A stretch of 64,000 nucleotides of DNA from Tenrec ecaudatus. Lineage: Eukaryota > Chordata > Mammalia > Afrosoricida > Tenrecidae. The translations under genes were made by a program, and so were the position numbers. The notes below the pieces were generated by a model. The model saw nothing but the letters and a program-made list of their open reading frames with translations, had not been told where the DNA came from and searched no databases. The stretch spans positions 72,660,494 to 72,724,493 of the forward strand of contig NC_134535.1 of NCBI RefSeq assembly GCF_050624435.1, in the 5' to 3' direction. The stretch's first letter is position 1. Each line of letters begins with the position of its first letter. Below are positions 42,982 through 53,690 of the stretch, one piece after another.

Positions 42982-45125
42982 TTTTTCTCTTTTCTTCTTT
43001 TACATTTTATTAGGGACTCATACAACTCTTACCACAATCCATACATATACATACATCAATTGTATAAAGCACATCCATACATTCCCTGCCCCAATCATTC
43101 TAAAGGCATTTGCTCTCCACTTAAGCCCCTTGCATCAGGTCCTCTTTTCTTTTCCCCCCTCCCTCCCCATTCCCCCCTCCCTCATATGCCCTTGGTAATT
43201 TATACATCGTTATTTTGTTATATCTTGCCCTATCCGGAGTCTCCCTTCCCCCCTTCTCTGCTGTCCCTCTCCCAGGGAAGAGGTCACATGTGGATCCTTG
43301 TAATCAGTTCCCCCTTTCCAACCCACTCACCCTCCACTCTCCCAGCATCGTCCCTCACACCCTTGGTCCTGAAGGTATCATCCACCCTGGATTCCCTGTA
43401 CCTCCAACCCTCATATGCACCAATGTACAGCCTCTGTCCTATCCAGCCCTGCAAGGTAGAATTCGGATCATGGTAGTTGGGGGGAGGAAGCATCCAGGAT
43501 CCGGGGGAAAGCTGTGTTCTTCATCGATACTACCTCACACCCTAATTAACCCATCTCCTCTCCTAAACCCCTCTATGAGGGGATCTCCATTAGCCGACAC
43601 TTGGGCCTTGGGTCTCCACTCTGCACTTCCCCCTTCATTTAATATGATATATATATACACATATATACTCATACATACACACACTTATATCTTTTTTTTT
43701 TTTGCATGATGCCTTATACCTGGTCCCTTGGGCACCTCGTGATCGCACTGGCCGGTGTGCTTCTTCCATGTGGGCTTATTTGCTTCTGAGCTAGATGGCC
43801 GCTTGTTCACCTTCAAGCCTTTAAGACCCCAGACACTATCTCTTTTGATAGCCGGGCACCATCAGCTTTCTTCACCACATTTGCTTATGCACCCATTTGT
43901 CTTCAGCGATCCTATCATGGAGGTGTGCAGTCAATGATATGATTTTTTGTTCTTTGATGCCTGGTAACTGACCCCTTTGGGACCACTTGATCACACAGGC
44001 TGGTGTGTTCTTCCATGTGGACTTTGTTGCTTCTGAGCTAGATGACCGCTTGTTTATTTTCAAGCCTTTAAGACCCCAGTCACTATCTCTTTTGATAGCC
44101 GGGCACCATCAGCTTTCTTCACCACATTTACTTGTTCACACACTTTGGCTCCAGCCGTTGTGTCGGGAGAGTGAGCATCATAGAGTTCCAATTTAATAAA
44201 AGAAGGTATTCATGCATTGAGGGAGTGTTTGAGTAGAGGCCCAAGGTCCTTCCGCCACCTTAATACTTGACCTATAAATATAGACACATAGATCTATTTC
44301 CCCATCCTCCTATATATATTTGCATGTACATGTCTTTGTCTAGACCTCCATGAATGCCCTTTGACTCCTAGCTCTTTCCTCCATCTCCCTTGACTTTCCT
44401 CCTGCCCTACTACCATGCTTCATCGCCACCTGGGCTAGAGTATACCTCTTCTCTAAGCAACCTTACCCTTGATCATTTCCCACCAGGCCTGTCACTCCCC
44501 CTTCTCTACCATTTGGGGTCCCATGTTTTTCCCTTGTCCCTGGGTTTGTTAACACCACTTCCTTACCCTCCCTACCCCCCCACCCCAAGTCCCCCCAGAA
44601 CTGTCGGTCCCGTTGTTTTTCCTCCAGCTAGTTCATCCAGCCTGTCCTATTCAGACAGACCTGTGGAGTCACTAACATGCACGAAAACTAGACAGAGGAA
44701 AACAAAGCCACAGTATACAACCAGACAACAAAACAACAAAAACAAACCACTGACAAAGAACAGAACAAAACAGTTCACAAGAGAAAAGCTTGTAGTTAGT
44801 TCAGGGATCGTTTGCTGGCCCTTAGGAGCGTTTTCCAGTCCAGTCTGTTGGGGCACCACGCCCTGGCCCCAAAGTCCACTTTCAACATTCCCTGGGGACC
44901 TTGCCACTCCATTCCCTTGCTGTTCCGCTGCACTCCCCTAGTGATTTGCCTCGGTGTGGTGGGATCAGGTCAGGTGCAATTCCCACACTGTGTCTCCGGT
45001 GCTGTCCCCTGTATCGCCCTTAGTCACTGAGGGGCATCATGTCTCATAGTAGGGCCAGCCATGTTGTTCTCTCTGTGGACTGGCTGCTCTACTCAGGAAC
45101 ATCATCACCACGGCCTGGTGGGCCA
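42982..45125 (-). mobile_element. 5'-truncated L1, 3'UTR only, second of two in tandem
   Basis: Second T-rich start and 'cattttattagggactcata', then 2.1 kb of 3'UTR with two internal units (about 43737-43985 and 43986-44180). An AT-rich run lies at 43643-43690. It stops within the 3'UTR; open frames are UTR. Confidence 0.87.
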
Positions 45126-45136
45126 GGCTAAATTTT
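45126..45136. repeat. Target-site duplication, right copy
   Basis: Matches 42858-42868. Confidence 0.72.
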
Positions 45137-45139
45137 AAT

Positions 45140-45515
45140 CCACCTATAATTCAAATTTCAGCCAAACAATCGAGATGAACACCCATTAGCGTAATCAACC
45201 ATTTACATCAAGAGGGCAGCATTTGTCCAAGGACACAGTTCAGAAGACAAGAACGTAGAGCGAAGGAGGAATGGAAACAAAAAAAACACAAGGAGGAAAT
45301 ACAGTAAGTGAGATTACATTGTAAGAATTGCAATCAATGATATGAAACAAAATGTGTCTATCTTACTGAATGGAAAAGGGACTTGCTCTGTAAAACTCCA
45401 TCACATTCTTAATAAAAATAGTTTTGCTTATTTGTTTTTGAGGGTTCATCAAAACAATTCCTTCTACAGCTATCTGCTGGGTCAGTTCAATTCAAGGCAG
45501 AAGATCAGTTAGAAA
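45140..45515. other. Unique sequence
   Basis: No gene or repeat recognised. Confidence 0.3.
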
Positions 45516-45519
45516 GTTA

Positions 45520-45712
45520 TAAACCCAAAACCAAACTCACTGCCATTGAGTCAATGCTGACTCATTGTGAGCCCATGTGGGTGTCTAGTATTGTCACTCT
45601 TTGTGGGAGTAGAAAGCCTCTTCTTTCTTGTGGGGCCGCAGGGGCTTCCAAACTGCCAACCACGCAGAGCACAGCCCAAGCTTAACCTCTGCACTGCCAG
45701 GATCCTCAAGGT
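45520..45712 (-). repeat. AfroSINE-like SINE, antisense, near full length
   Basis: 'caaactcactgccattgagt', 'gggagtagaaagcctcttct', 'ttccaaactgccaaccacgc' and 'cttaacctctgcactgccag'. Confidence 0.88.
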
Positions 45713-45714
45713 AA

Positions 45715-46545
45715 TAGGAATTATTTCACATTCCAAAGAGGTAATCTTTGTAGATTTTCTTGCAGGACAGAGGATGGTCACGGGGGTTACTAGGAATTAT
45801 TATTTTTACAAGAATTGAAAAGTGACTTGGTGTGAAAAAGACCAGGAAAGTTAAAGTGAGGAATTACTTCTCATCCCAACACTATTGGCCAATGTTACTG
45901 CATCCACCCCACAGCCCCAGTCTCACCACTTCAGCTTGTTTTCATGCCCAACACTCAAGGACTATTGGAAAGAAACACCATCGGAGTCCTTCAAGGAAGC
46001 CTGAGCTTCCATTTTGATGTGGTGTAAATAGAGGGCCTGAGACTTCCGCGGGGAGGGTGAGAGATAGAAATACCACAGTCAGCCGTGTGTATACCCGCAT
46101 GGGGGCGATAGCAGGAAATACTGGCTTCACATACTGATATTTTTCTTTAATAAACATTTCTATGATTTTGTAGCAATACTTTTGGACTTACCCTCATACA
46201 TAATAAGGGAACTGGAGGTCAGAAAAGGTAGCTTTCCCCAAAGGAATCACGGAAAGCATTGTAGAAAAAAAGACATTTGAACGAAATCTTAAGACATAAG
46301 TTAGCAGTTTGCTAGGTGAATAGGAGATGAGCCCATAAAATGATAAGGTGGACATACTTTCATGAGTATTTATTTAATCTATATATCCAGATACATTTCC
46401 TCCCAGTTGCCACTTTCTCAGGAGTGCCAAAGCTATTTCTGTTCCTATTGAATAGAAACTTCATCACGTCAATACCTATATAAAGCTGATCCTTTAAAGT
46501 GAACTAGAATAATAATTAAATGCCCTCTAAATGAACCATATGCAA
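45715..46545. other. Unique sequence
   Basis: No gene; weak MIR-like words near 46200-46250 only. Confidence 0.3.
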
Positions 46546-46549
46546 TCTG

Positions 46550-46685
46550 GCAGTGCATTAACCCACCAGTCATTCTAAAGGAGAAAGCCAAAGTTCTCTA
46601 GTCCCATAAACATTTGCAGTCTCAGAAACCCTAGATAGAATTGCTATGAGTTGGAATTGACTCGATGGCAGTAGGTTAGGTTTTA
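46550..46685 (+). repeat. AfroSINE-like SINE
   Basis: 'ctaaaggagaaagccaaagt', 'catttgcagtctcagaaacc', 'attgctatgagttggaattg' and 'actcgatggcagtaggtt'. Head partly missing. Confidence 0.85.
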
Positions 46686-46707
46686 AAAAGCAAGCCGTTG
46701 TGTTTAG

Positions 46708-46932
46708 AAAACCCAAGCCCAAACCCAAATCCATTACTATGGAGTTGAATGCAATTCAAAGCATCCTTTTTTAGATCTGCCATATAGGCCTTATGATAGA
46801 TCTGCCGTGTGGATTTTCCAAGAGTGTAATCTTTACAAAAGTAGACCACCCCTCTTTTCCCCTGCAGAGCGGTTAGTGAACTAGAGCCAGTGGGGGTGGA
46901 GCACTTAACCACTGTGCCACCAGGGCTCGTTG
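46708..46932 (-). repeat. AfroSINE-like SINE, antisense
   Basis: 'atccattactatggagttga', 'gcgtgtggattttcc'-like middle at about 46806, 'cctgcagagcggttagtgaa' and 'ttaaccactgtgccaccagg'. Only 22 bp separates it from the sense copy at its left, so the pair forms an inverted repeat. Confidence 0.82.
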
Positions 46933-46934
46933 TG

Positions 46935-47510
46935 TTTAGATACCGTGCCTTTGGGTTGGGCGGGGGCGAGTGGGGGAGGATGTCGAAGAAATCAACTTAG
47001 ACATCTAATGTTGTTGGCACAGAACTATGAAAGCTACTCCTTAGGGAAAATCATGCACAACAGATGTGAGGACACCTTTTTGTAAAGGATGGATGTAATG
47101 GTATATCAAAGACATGCTGCTTTGCTGGAATGCTCAGGCGGTCCATGTAGATAGCATCACCTAGAAAGGTCTTTATTTTGCCACTTTTCATTGGGGAGCA
47201 TAAGCTTCCTTACACTTAGAATAGAATATAGTAGAAATGCTTACACCCTTTGCTAAAATGGTCTTATTTTTATACTTGAAATACTACTGAATTACTATAT
47301 ATATGAATGGCTATGGCATCAAGAAGGTGGGTAAATCACTAATATAATAATACTTTCTGTATAAGAATGCCAAGTGAATGAGAAAAAGAGGGGAAAAGAC
47401 TCAATATTCTGCTGAGTGTGTGTGCATGAAAGGGAGTTCTATTATGAAGAGCCATCCGTTAAGATTCATTTTATTATTACTTCTTTCAGTGATTTTCTCC
47501 TCTAACTCCC
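46935..47510. other. Unique sequence
   Basis: No gene or repeat recognised. Confidence 0.3.
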
Positions 47511-47514
47511 GTGT

Positions 47515-47705
47515 TGGGGTGGGGTGCCATTGAATCCATTCCAGTTCTTAGCCACCCGGAATGAGAGGGGGAGGGCTGCCCCAGGTGGAGGTTGCAATCT
47601 CTACAGAGCAGGCCACCAGGTCTTTTCTTCCCCATGGTGAAGTTAGAACTGTGGACCTGTCACTTCATGCTTAAACACTCAACCATTGGGCATCCAAGAC
47701 TCTCT
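47515..47705 (-). repeat. AfroSINE-like SINE, antisense
   Basis: 'ggggtgccattgaatccatt', 'ggttgcaatctctacagagc', 'aggccaccaggtcttttctt' and 'cttaaacactcaaccattgg'. Confidence 0.72.
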
Positions 47706-47709
47706 GTAT

Positions 47710-48595
47710 GGTGAGCATCTGTTTTATTAACGGAAAATATTGCAATAGCATCTGACAAAGAAATTTTCCATGTTTAAAACAATGACTGACTTTTTAATCA
47801 ATAATGAATCACATTTCTTAGCTATTTGTCCATTTAAGCTTTGTTGATACAAGGCATTGTGTTCTAAGAAGTCACTCTAAGATAAGAAGTAGTGCTCAAA
47901 GGACATCCATCAGGAAGAGCTCCCGGGAGAACTGTGGAAGAGAATGGAAGCGGAAGCAGGTATACAGGACGGGATGAAAGGGCACAATCTCAAAGTCATT
48001 CAGAGGAGGGCTGAAGACTGACCCGGCAGAAAACCTTTGGAATATAAACTGATTCCTCGTTGTCTGACCGAAACAAGGGTCCTGGATACTCACTCAGGCA
48101 CTCAGGGGGTTAGCGCCACTCAAAGGTGCTTTGAGCTCTGTCCTTTCAGCTCTCTGAGCTGGCCGCCAAATGAACTGGGATCACCTTGGGGCAAACCCCA
48201 AAGGGTGCCTGCAGCCATCCAGATTATTCCCACTCAAGGGAACCCATGTGAAGGAAGCAGCTCCTGAGGACTTTCTTGGCTGCTGTCTTCACATGGAAGA
48301 TTGTCAGGCGTTTATTCCCCGCAGCACTGTGGATGTTTGTCCCACCACCCCGAAGGGCGCAGAGGAGTCAAACTTGAAATTGTTTGGGCGGATTACCAAA
48401 AAAAAAAAAGACACACATCGTCAGGTTATTGGAAGCAAGAGGCGATGATGCATTATAGAAAGGAGGAAAAGGAGACAGGAAGGGGAGGGAAAATAAGAAA
48501 GGAAAGGGATAGAAGACATCTAAAAGGAGCACTCCTACTAGGTGGAATGAGCATCAATGAAGAACCCGGGAAAATGCCAGTTGGAGAGACCTGAT
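47710..48595. other. Unassigned sequence with overlapping chance frames
   Basis: Three overlapping frames (76, 92 and 97 codons, 48037-48594) sit on the plus strand in different registers. I recognise no family and no splice or promoter context that would favour any of them. Confidence 0.3.
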
Positions 48596-48599
48596 AACG

Positions 48600-49915
48600 A
48601 TCATATTTTTCCGCACTCACTGCTTGCCACGTAGGGAAACTTCATTATTAACCTTATTAGCCCTGGCCCACAGGGAGACTCAAGGTCTGAGGTTGGACAG
48701 AAATGAGTACAAATCACCCATCCTTATTCAAATTCCACCCACCCTGCTCCCTTTGGATCCATCTCTGACACTGTGGTGTCTGTAAGTAACACTTTCTAAA
48801 GCATTTCTGTCCAAGTCAATTAGCACCATCCTGTCATCTGTTGTGGTTGACGCCTGCTTGTCATTTTCTTTTGCATGCTTTCGAAACTCAACATGCAGCC
48901 CTCCTTGGGCCCCCTGTCATTAATGTGAAATGAGAGATGATGCTCCTGTATGAAATAGGCAGGTATGCATTAGTTTGATTGCCCATCAGGGGAGAGGACC
49001 GTAAGGTAATTTGCATGCTCTGATGATCCCAGATAGCTTAAAAGTTATCTCTGCCTTCCTTGACATTGATGAAACAAGACTATACCCACAGGCGCTGGCT
49101 CAAGGTCACACGTTGGATTTTCCTTCATCTTTGATTTTCCTTCATTCGATCCCTGCAAATTTATATTGGTAAAATGAGCTCACTTTGTACTGAATGACCC
49201 ATGTTAATGAATACTGATGTTGTGTAACTTCTCATATGCGCAGCGCGGTCAGACATTTACATGACAGTCTCGAGAGGATCGAGCAGGTTAGAATATAATG
49301 GCTCTATGAATTCCTTTCTGCTCGTGCAGCTCAATATTTCCACCCGCTTCAGTGAGATGAGAGAAAATAAAGAAAGTCATTCTGCATTCTGACCAAGTTC
49401 TGTGCCGCAAACCATCTCTTCCCCTTCTTTCCTCAAAACATAGACCTCAGCATCACTAATGTTTCAGTACATGTGAAACAGAAATCTACCAAAACTCTTA
49501 CTTGGTTATAAAACTTTAGGGTATCCACTTAGGGACATTTCTGTTGTCACAGAAGGCTCTGCTTATTTCTGGTGCCATATATATCTCTTTATAAGCTTGA
49601 TTATCTTTATAAATTCATAAATCACAGGAAATTTAACCCCAAAGAGTCAGTCCCCACGAGGTAGCAGGCTTATCTATGTAACCAGCTTGGAAACTGACCA
49701 ACCGCCTACGATTTAAAAGCAAAACACCACAAAAAATAGTTTTTGAAGTCATTCTCCCACATTTCAGAGGGCGTACAGAGCTGTGGAGAATAATAATGAA
49801 CATGCCCTTAAGATGTTAGTTCTATTTTAATAAAAATGACTTTCCAATTTTAGTTCCATAGGCAACCCCAATGATTCTGGACTTACGGTATTTACATGAC
49901 TAATCACAAAAATGA
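48600..49915. other. Repeat-free block, candidate conserved non-coding element
   Basis: No repeat of any age is recognisable over 1.3 kb in a window otherwise dense with them. Words typical of enhancers occur: an octamer-like atttgcat at 49009-49016, and TAAT/ATTA cores such as gtcattaatg near 48918. No open frame of note. Confidence 0.35.
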
Positions 49916-49924
49916 CTAATAATA

Positions 49925-50090
49925 ATAATGTGGGCAGTTTATTGTGTCCAAGACTTGTGCTAATGCTTTTCCCATATTGCCTTGACTACTTGCCTAATCA
50001 TGTGGTTAAATGATTTGCCTAAGGTCATGCAGTTAATGTAGAATTGGGCTGACACCTAGATCTGTCTTACTCTGAAGACGATCGCGTATT
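49925..50090 (-). repeat. MIR, antisense
   Basis: 'gtttattgtgtccaagactt', 'gtgctaatgcttttcccata', 'gatttgcctaaggtcatgca' and 'acacctagatctgtcttact' follow antisense MIR closely. Confidence 0.7.
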
Positions 50091-50094
50091 CCCT

Positions 50095-51280
50095 CCTTCA
50101 AAATCTCCAGTTTCAGAAGGTCTTCTCAGAACTTCACTTCAGAGGTTTATGTTTTGAATAATGAAACCTTCAGAGATGTCTGTATTCTTTCGTGGATTTC
50201 CCCCCCTCAGCCCTCTCTCTAAAATCTTGTTTCCTATCCCCTAGAACTCTGTTTTCAGTGATACTCATTGTCCAGGAGTGTTCAACTCTCCCTCTATCGA
50301 TGGCAGTTCTCTGTCACCTAGGTTCATTAAGAGTTGCAGTGACACAATGGCACCTAACGACACCAACAGCATCTCCTGCTGATCTGATGTGGCCCTGCAT
50401 CTTAAGCTTCATAGGCTCTGGTTCTTTCTGGTGCCCTACATGTATGTTTAGAAGCTTTATTATCTTATAATTAATAACCAGAAGTCTTCTCTGCTTGAGC
50501 TCTTAGATAGCCACAAGATCATAAATTTCCATATTGGAATAGATTTCATTGACTCCAACCTGTCTTCTCAACTCTAAAGCAGTGCGTCAGTGGTTAACTC
50601 TCAGACCTGATTATCTAACGAGGATTTGAGCCAAGATCTCCACCTTCCAAGTACCTTCACCACCTTGGTTATCAGGTGGAGGTGCCTACCCAATTACCTC
50701 TATCTCCCTAGGAAACCTTGGACAAATTAATTTGGCACATGTGTAAATTAATGTATCCATGTGTAAAATGAGATCACAATAATGGAATTAAGGTTTTGAT
50801 AAGAGAATGGAATGAGATTACAAATGAGCTGGTCTATGTCAAGCATGAAGTACAATTTCTGGTCCGTAGTTAACAACTATAAATAGATAGTATTACTACA
50901 AGGGGGTTTAACAATGTTCCTGACAAAATTCCATTATCTTTTCATTCCATTTTTCATTAACTTGTTGAAAGCCTTCAGATTATCAATCAAGGGAATGACC
51001 CTCAATCCTACCTGAATATCAAAATCACAGGAGGAAATTAAAAATAAAAAGAAAAGAAAAGAGGCAGAAGGGCCTGGATATCTGCAGAACTAGAAAACAG
51101 CACACATGGTGCTAGTCAATACTTGGGCTGTGTGAATACATCCTGGGAATTTGTCAGCTCCAACTTCTAGAAAGATTGTCCTTTCATTAGGATACAATTA
51201 AATTTCGACTTTTATTCTTATTTTTTTTGTCCCCAATAAATAGAAAGAACAAACATGTAATACTATTTTCTTCTTGAAAG
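50095..51280. other. Mostly unique sequence
   Basis: A small RTE-tail-like scrap at 50325-50370 ('atggcacctaacgacaccaa'). Otherwise nothing recognisable. Confidence 0.35.
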
Positions 51281-51284
51281 TCCT

Positions 51285-51492
51285 TCAAAACCAAAACACC
51301 AAACAAAACAGCTAAGATCCTAGCCATGGAGTCGCTCTGGACTCTGAGTGACTCACTGCGGGGTTCGAGACTGTAACTGTTCAAGGGAGTAGAAAACCCA
51401 GTCTTCTCTTGTGGTGCTTCTGCTGGTTTCAAACTGCCACCCATGAGAACCACAGCCCAATGCATAACCTCTACACCACAAGGGTTCCTTTG
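51285..51492 (-). repeat. AfroSINE-like SINE, antisense, near full length
   Basis: 'agccatggagtcgctctgga', 'gggagtagaaaacccagtct', 'ttcaaactgccacccatgag' and 'cataacctctacaccacaag'. Confidence 0.88.
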
Positions 51493-51494
51493 AA

Positions 51495-52050
51495 AGACTT
51501 TCAGTTAGACAAAACAGCCATTTTCTCTAACCTTAAATCTTCTCACCTCCTGGCTAAATATCCTCATTTGTTTCGACAACCTCTCTCCTAATACGATTTT
51601 TACTTATGTCCCTATATTTCTAGAAGCCTAAACTTTGATGCCTAGAACAAAATGCAGTACTCTATATTTCTTCTGATCAGGACTACCACCACCTTAAATT
51701 GCAATGGCTACTTTAATTTATTTTGGTTTTATGGTCACCCAAAACTCCCCCTAGTATAACTCTACCTCACCATATTGGGGGCTATGTTTCTTGATCCATA
51801 GGCAAGGATTAATGTTCACCTCACTTAAACATATTTTTGTTAGATTTGAATTTTTCGTTCAGATTCTACTTGGATTCTAAATCAGTCATAGAGTGAAATT
51901 GGAATGTTTTTCCTGTGTTGTGACATCAACATTTTAGCATAAAATTGCTAAAATATTCAATAGAACAAGAGAGGAGATACTGGTGGAATATCACTACAAG
52001 CATACTCTTTTAGGATATGTGTCACTAGACTGAAACATACAGTGTCAAAG
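51495..52050. other. Unique sequence
   Basis: No gene or repeat recognised. Confidence 0.3.
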
Positions 52051-52054
52051 TGTC

Positions 52055-52220
52055 AATAGCTATCATAATTCCAACTCATGATGATCCCACGTGTGTCAGA
52101 GCACCACTGTGCCTCATAGGATTTTCAATGGCCAGTGTTTGGAAATAGTTCACCAGGTCTTTCTTCCTGTGCACCTCTGAGTGGACTCCAACTGCCAGCT
52201 CATGATTAGCAGTCAAACAT
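52055..52220 (-). repeat. AfroSINE-like SINE, second subtype, antisense
   Basis: 'ataattccaactcatgatga', 'tcccacgtgtgtcagagcac', 'ggattttcaatggccagtgt', 'gcacctctgagtggactcca'. Confidence 0.83.
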
Positions 52221-52234
52221 GTTGGTCAGGAGTA

Positions 52235-52445
52235 AGATAGGAATTCCAAATTGTCTGGTTCAAATTCCAGCTTCTTTACTTGTACGCATGGCTTCAGTGA
52301 AGTCATGCGAGCATTCCGTACCTTAGTGGTATCATCTATTATGTGGAAATATTTATAATAATAATAATACCTGATTCCTAGGCTTGTATGAGAATTACAA
52401 GAATGGTCTAGGTTAAGCAAGATAGTGCAACTAGTCATCAATAAG
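52235..52445 (+). repeat. MIR, sense
   Basis: 'ctggttcaaattccagcttc', 'gcttcagtgaagtcatgcga', 'taataataataatacctgat' and 'ggcttgtatgagaattacaa' track the MIR consensus. Confidence 0.65.
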
Positions 52446-52464
52446 GCCAGAAAGTTAGGGACAT

Positions 52465-52590
52465 GGCTTTAGAGTCAGGTCACAGTTTCCTCCTCTGTGA
52501 AATGAAGATGAAAACCACACCAACCTAGAGAAGGCATGATGAGGGTTCATGAGATGTGCATGTAAAGTAAATAGCACAGGGTCTGACTCA
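52465..52590 (+). repeat. MIR fragment, sense
   Basis: 'cagtttcctcctctgtgaaa', 'gcatgtaaagtaaatagcac' follow MIR: a second copy directly after the first. Confidence 0.55.
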
Positions 52591-52749
52591 CCAGGACAAT
52601 GGGACAGAATAGAACTACTTCATAGGATTTCTTTGTTTTTATGGAAACAAATAGGGACAGTTTTTTCCCTTGGAGCAGCTAGTGGATTTGGTGCATTTAA
52701 TAGCCCGATGTCTAACACACAGCATCACTAGTCCCTCATCTGCCACATC

Positions 52750-52920
52750 CAACTCAAAACCCACTGCCATCACGTTGATTCTGGCTCATGGTGACACTAG
52801 ATGAGATTTCTATGACTACAAATCATGGAAGAAGACAGCCTCATCTTTTCCCCTCAGAACAGTTGGTGGACTTTGAGCTTAGCAGTATATAGCTTAACCA
52901 ACAGCACGGCCAGACTGCCT
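52750..52920 (-). repeat. AfroSINE-like SINE, antisense
   Basis: 'aacccactgccatcacgttg', 'attctggctcatggtgacac', 'agcctcatcttttcccctca' and 'gcttaaccaacagcacggcc'. Confidence 0.83.
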
Positions 52921-52984
52921 TCATCTTACACATACAAAAAGAAAAAAATGTAAAAAGAACAGTGACCCTCCCTGCCATCATAGC

Positions 52985-53070
52985 ACCCCAATGGGCAGAA
53001 TAGATATACTGCATAGGTTTCCAAAGCTGTAACCTTTATGTCTTAGAGGGCTCACAGGGCTCAGTCACAT
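52985..53070 (-). repeat. AfroSINE-like fragment, antisense
   Basis: 'gcagaatagatatactgcat' and 'aggtttccaaagctgtaacc' fit the SINE middle. Confidence 0.5.
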
Positions 53071-53143
53071 AGGAAGAACTAAATCAAATGTAGTATTGTT
53101 GTTATTGCTATATATAAGAATATTTGCTTACTTCCATTTCTTA

Positions 53144-53325
53144 GGAGCCCTGGTGGGTTAGTGGTTCAATGTTGGACCATGATCCTCATGATCGGCAGTT
53201 CAAAACCATTGACAGCTCTGCTGGAGAAAGACTGGGCTTTCTTCTCCCATAAACAAGTATAGTCTTGGGAACCCAGAGGGGTCCCTATGAGTCAGCATAG
53301 ACCCGATGGCAGTGAGTTTTTATTT
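53144..53325 (+). repeat. AfroSINE-like SINE, full length
   Basis: One of the clearest copies: 'aggagccctggtgggttagt' (start and A box), 'catgatcggcagttcaaaac' (B box), 'ggctttcttctcccataaac', 'tatgagtcagcatagacccg' and 'atggcagtgagttt'. Confidence 0.93.
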
Positions 53326-53329
53326 TGAT

Positions 53330-53670
53330 TTTTATGCATTAATTCTTCCTACTGTATTAGGCTACCATCTTTTCAACATCAAATTATTTTGCCAGTACTT
53401 CCAAAATAAAACTTTCCCCTTTTAAGGGAAAAAAATAAAATGAAAATCTCCCAGTGTAATTTCCCCTTAATTTTTATCTTTCCTAACAATGGCCTTATAA
53501 ACATATTAATGTAATAAATCTTGAGAGTCCTTTTCTTTTCTGGTTATGTTTCATGATTATTATATGCAGAAAAATCACACTGTGAAATCAGAATAAGTGG
53601 TGTGGTTAGTTCTGCTGTTCTTGAATTTCCCTCGAGCTAAGGCTAAGCCTTTGTACCCTATTATTCTGTT
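53330..53670. other. Unique AT-rich sequence
   Basis: Nothing recognisable; immediately precedes the L1 tail. Confidence 0.3.
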
Positions 53671-53690
53671 GTTTGTTCGTTTGTTTTAAT

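Noticed and set aside
43060-44941. Plus-strand frames of 138, 164 and 183 codons
   Set aside because: All lie in the L1 3'UTR in antisense. The same frames recur, broken differently, in the other L1 copies.
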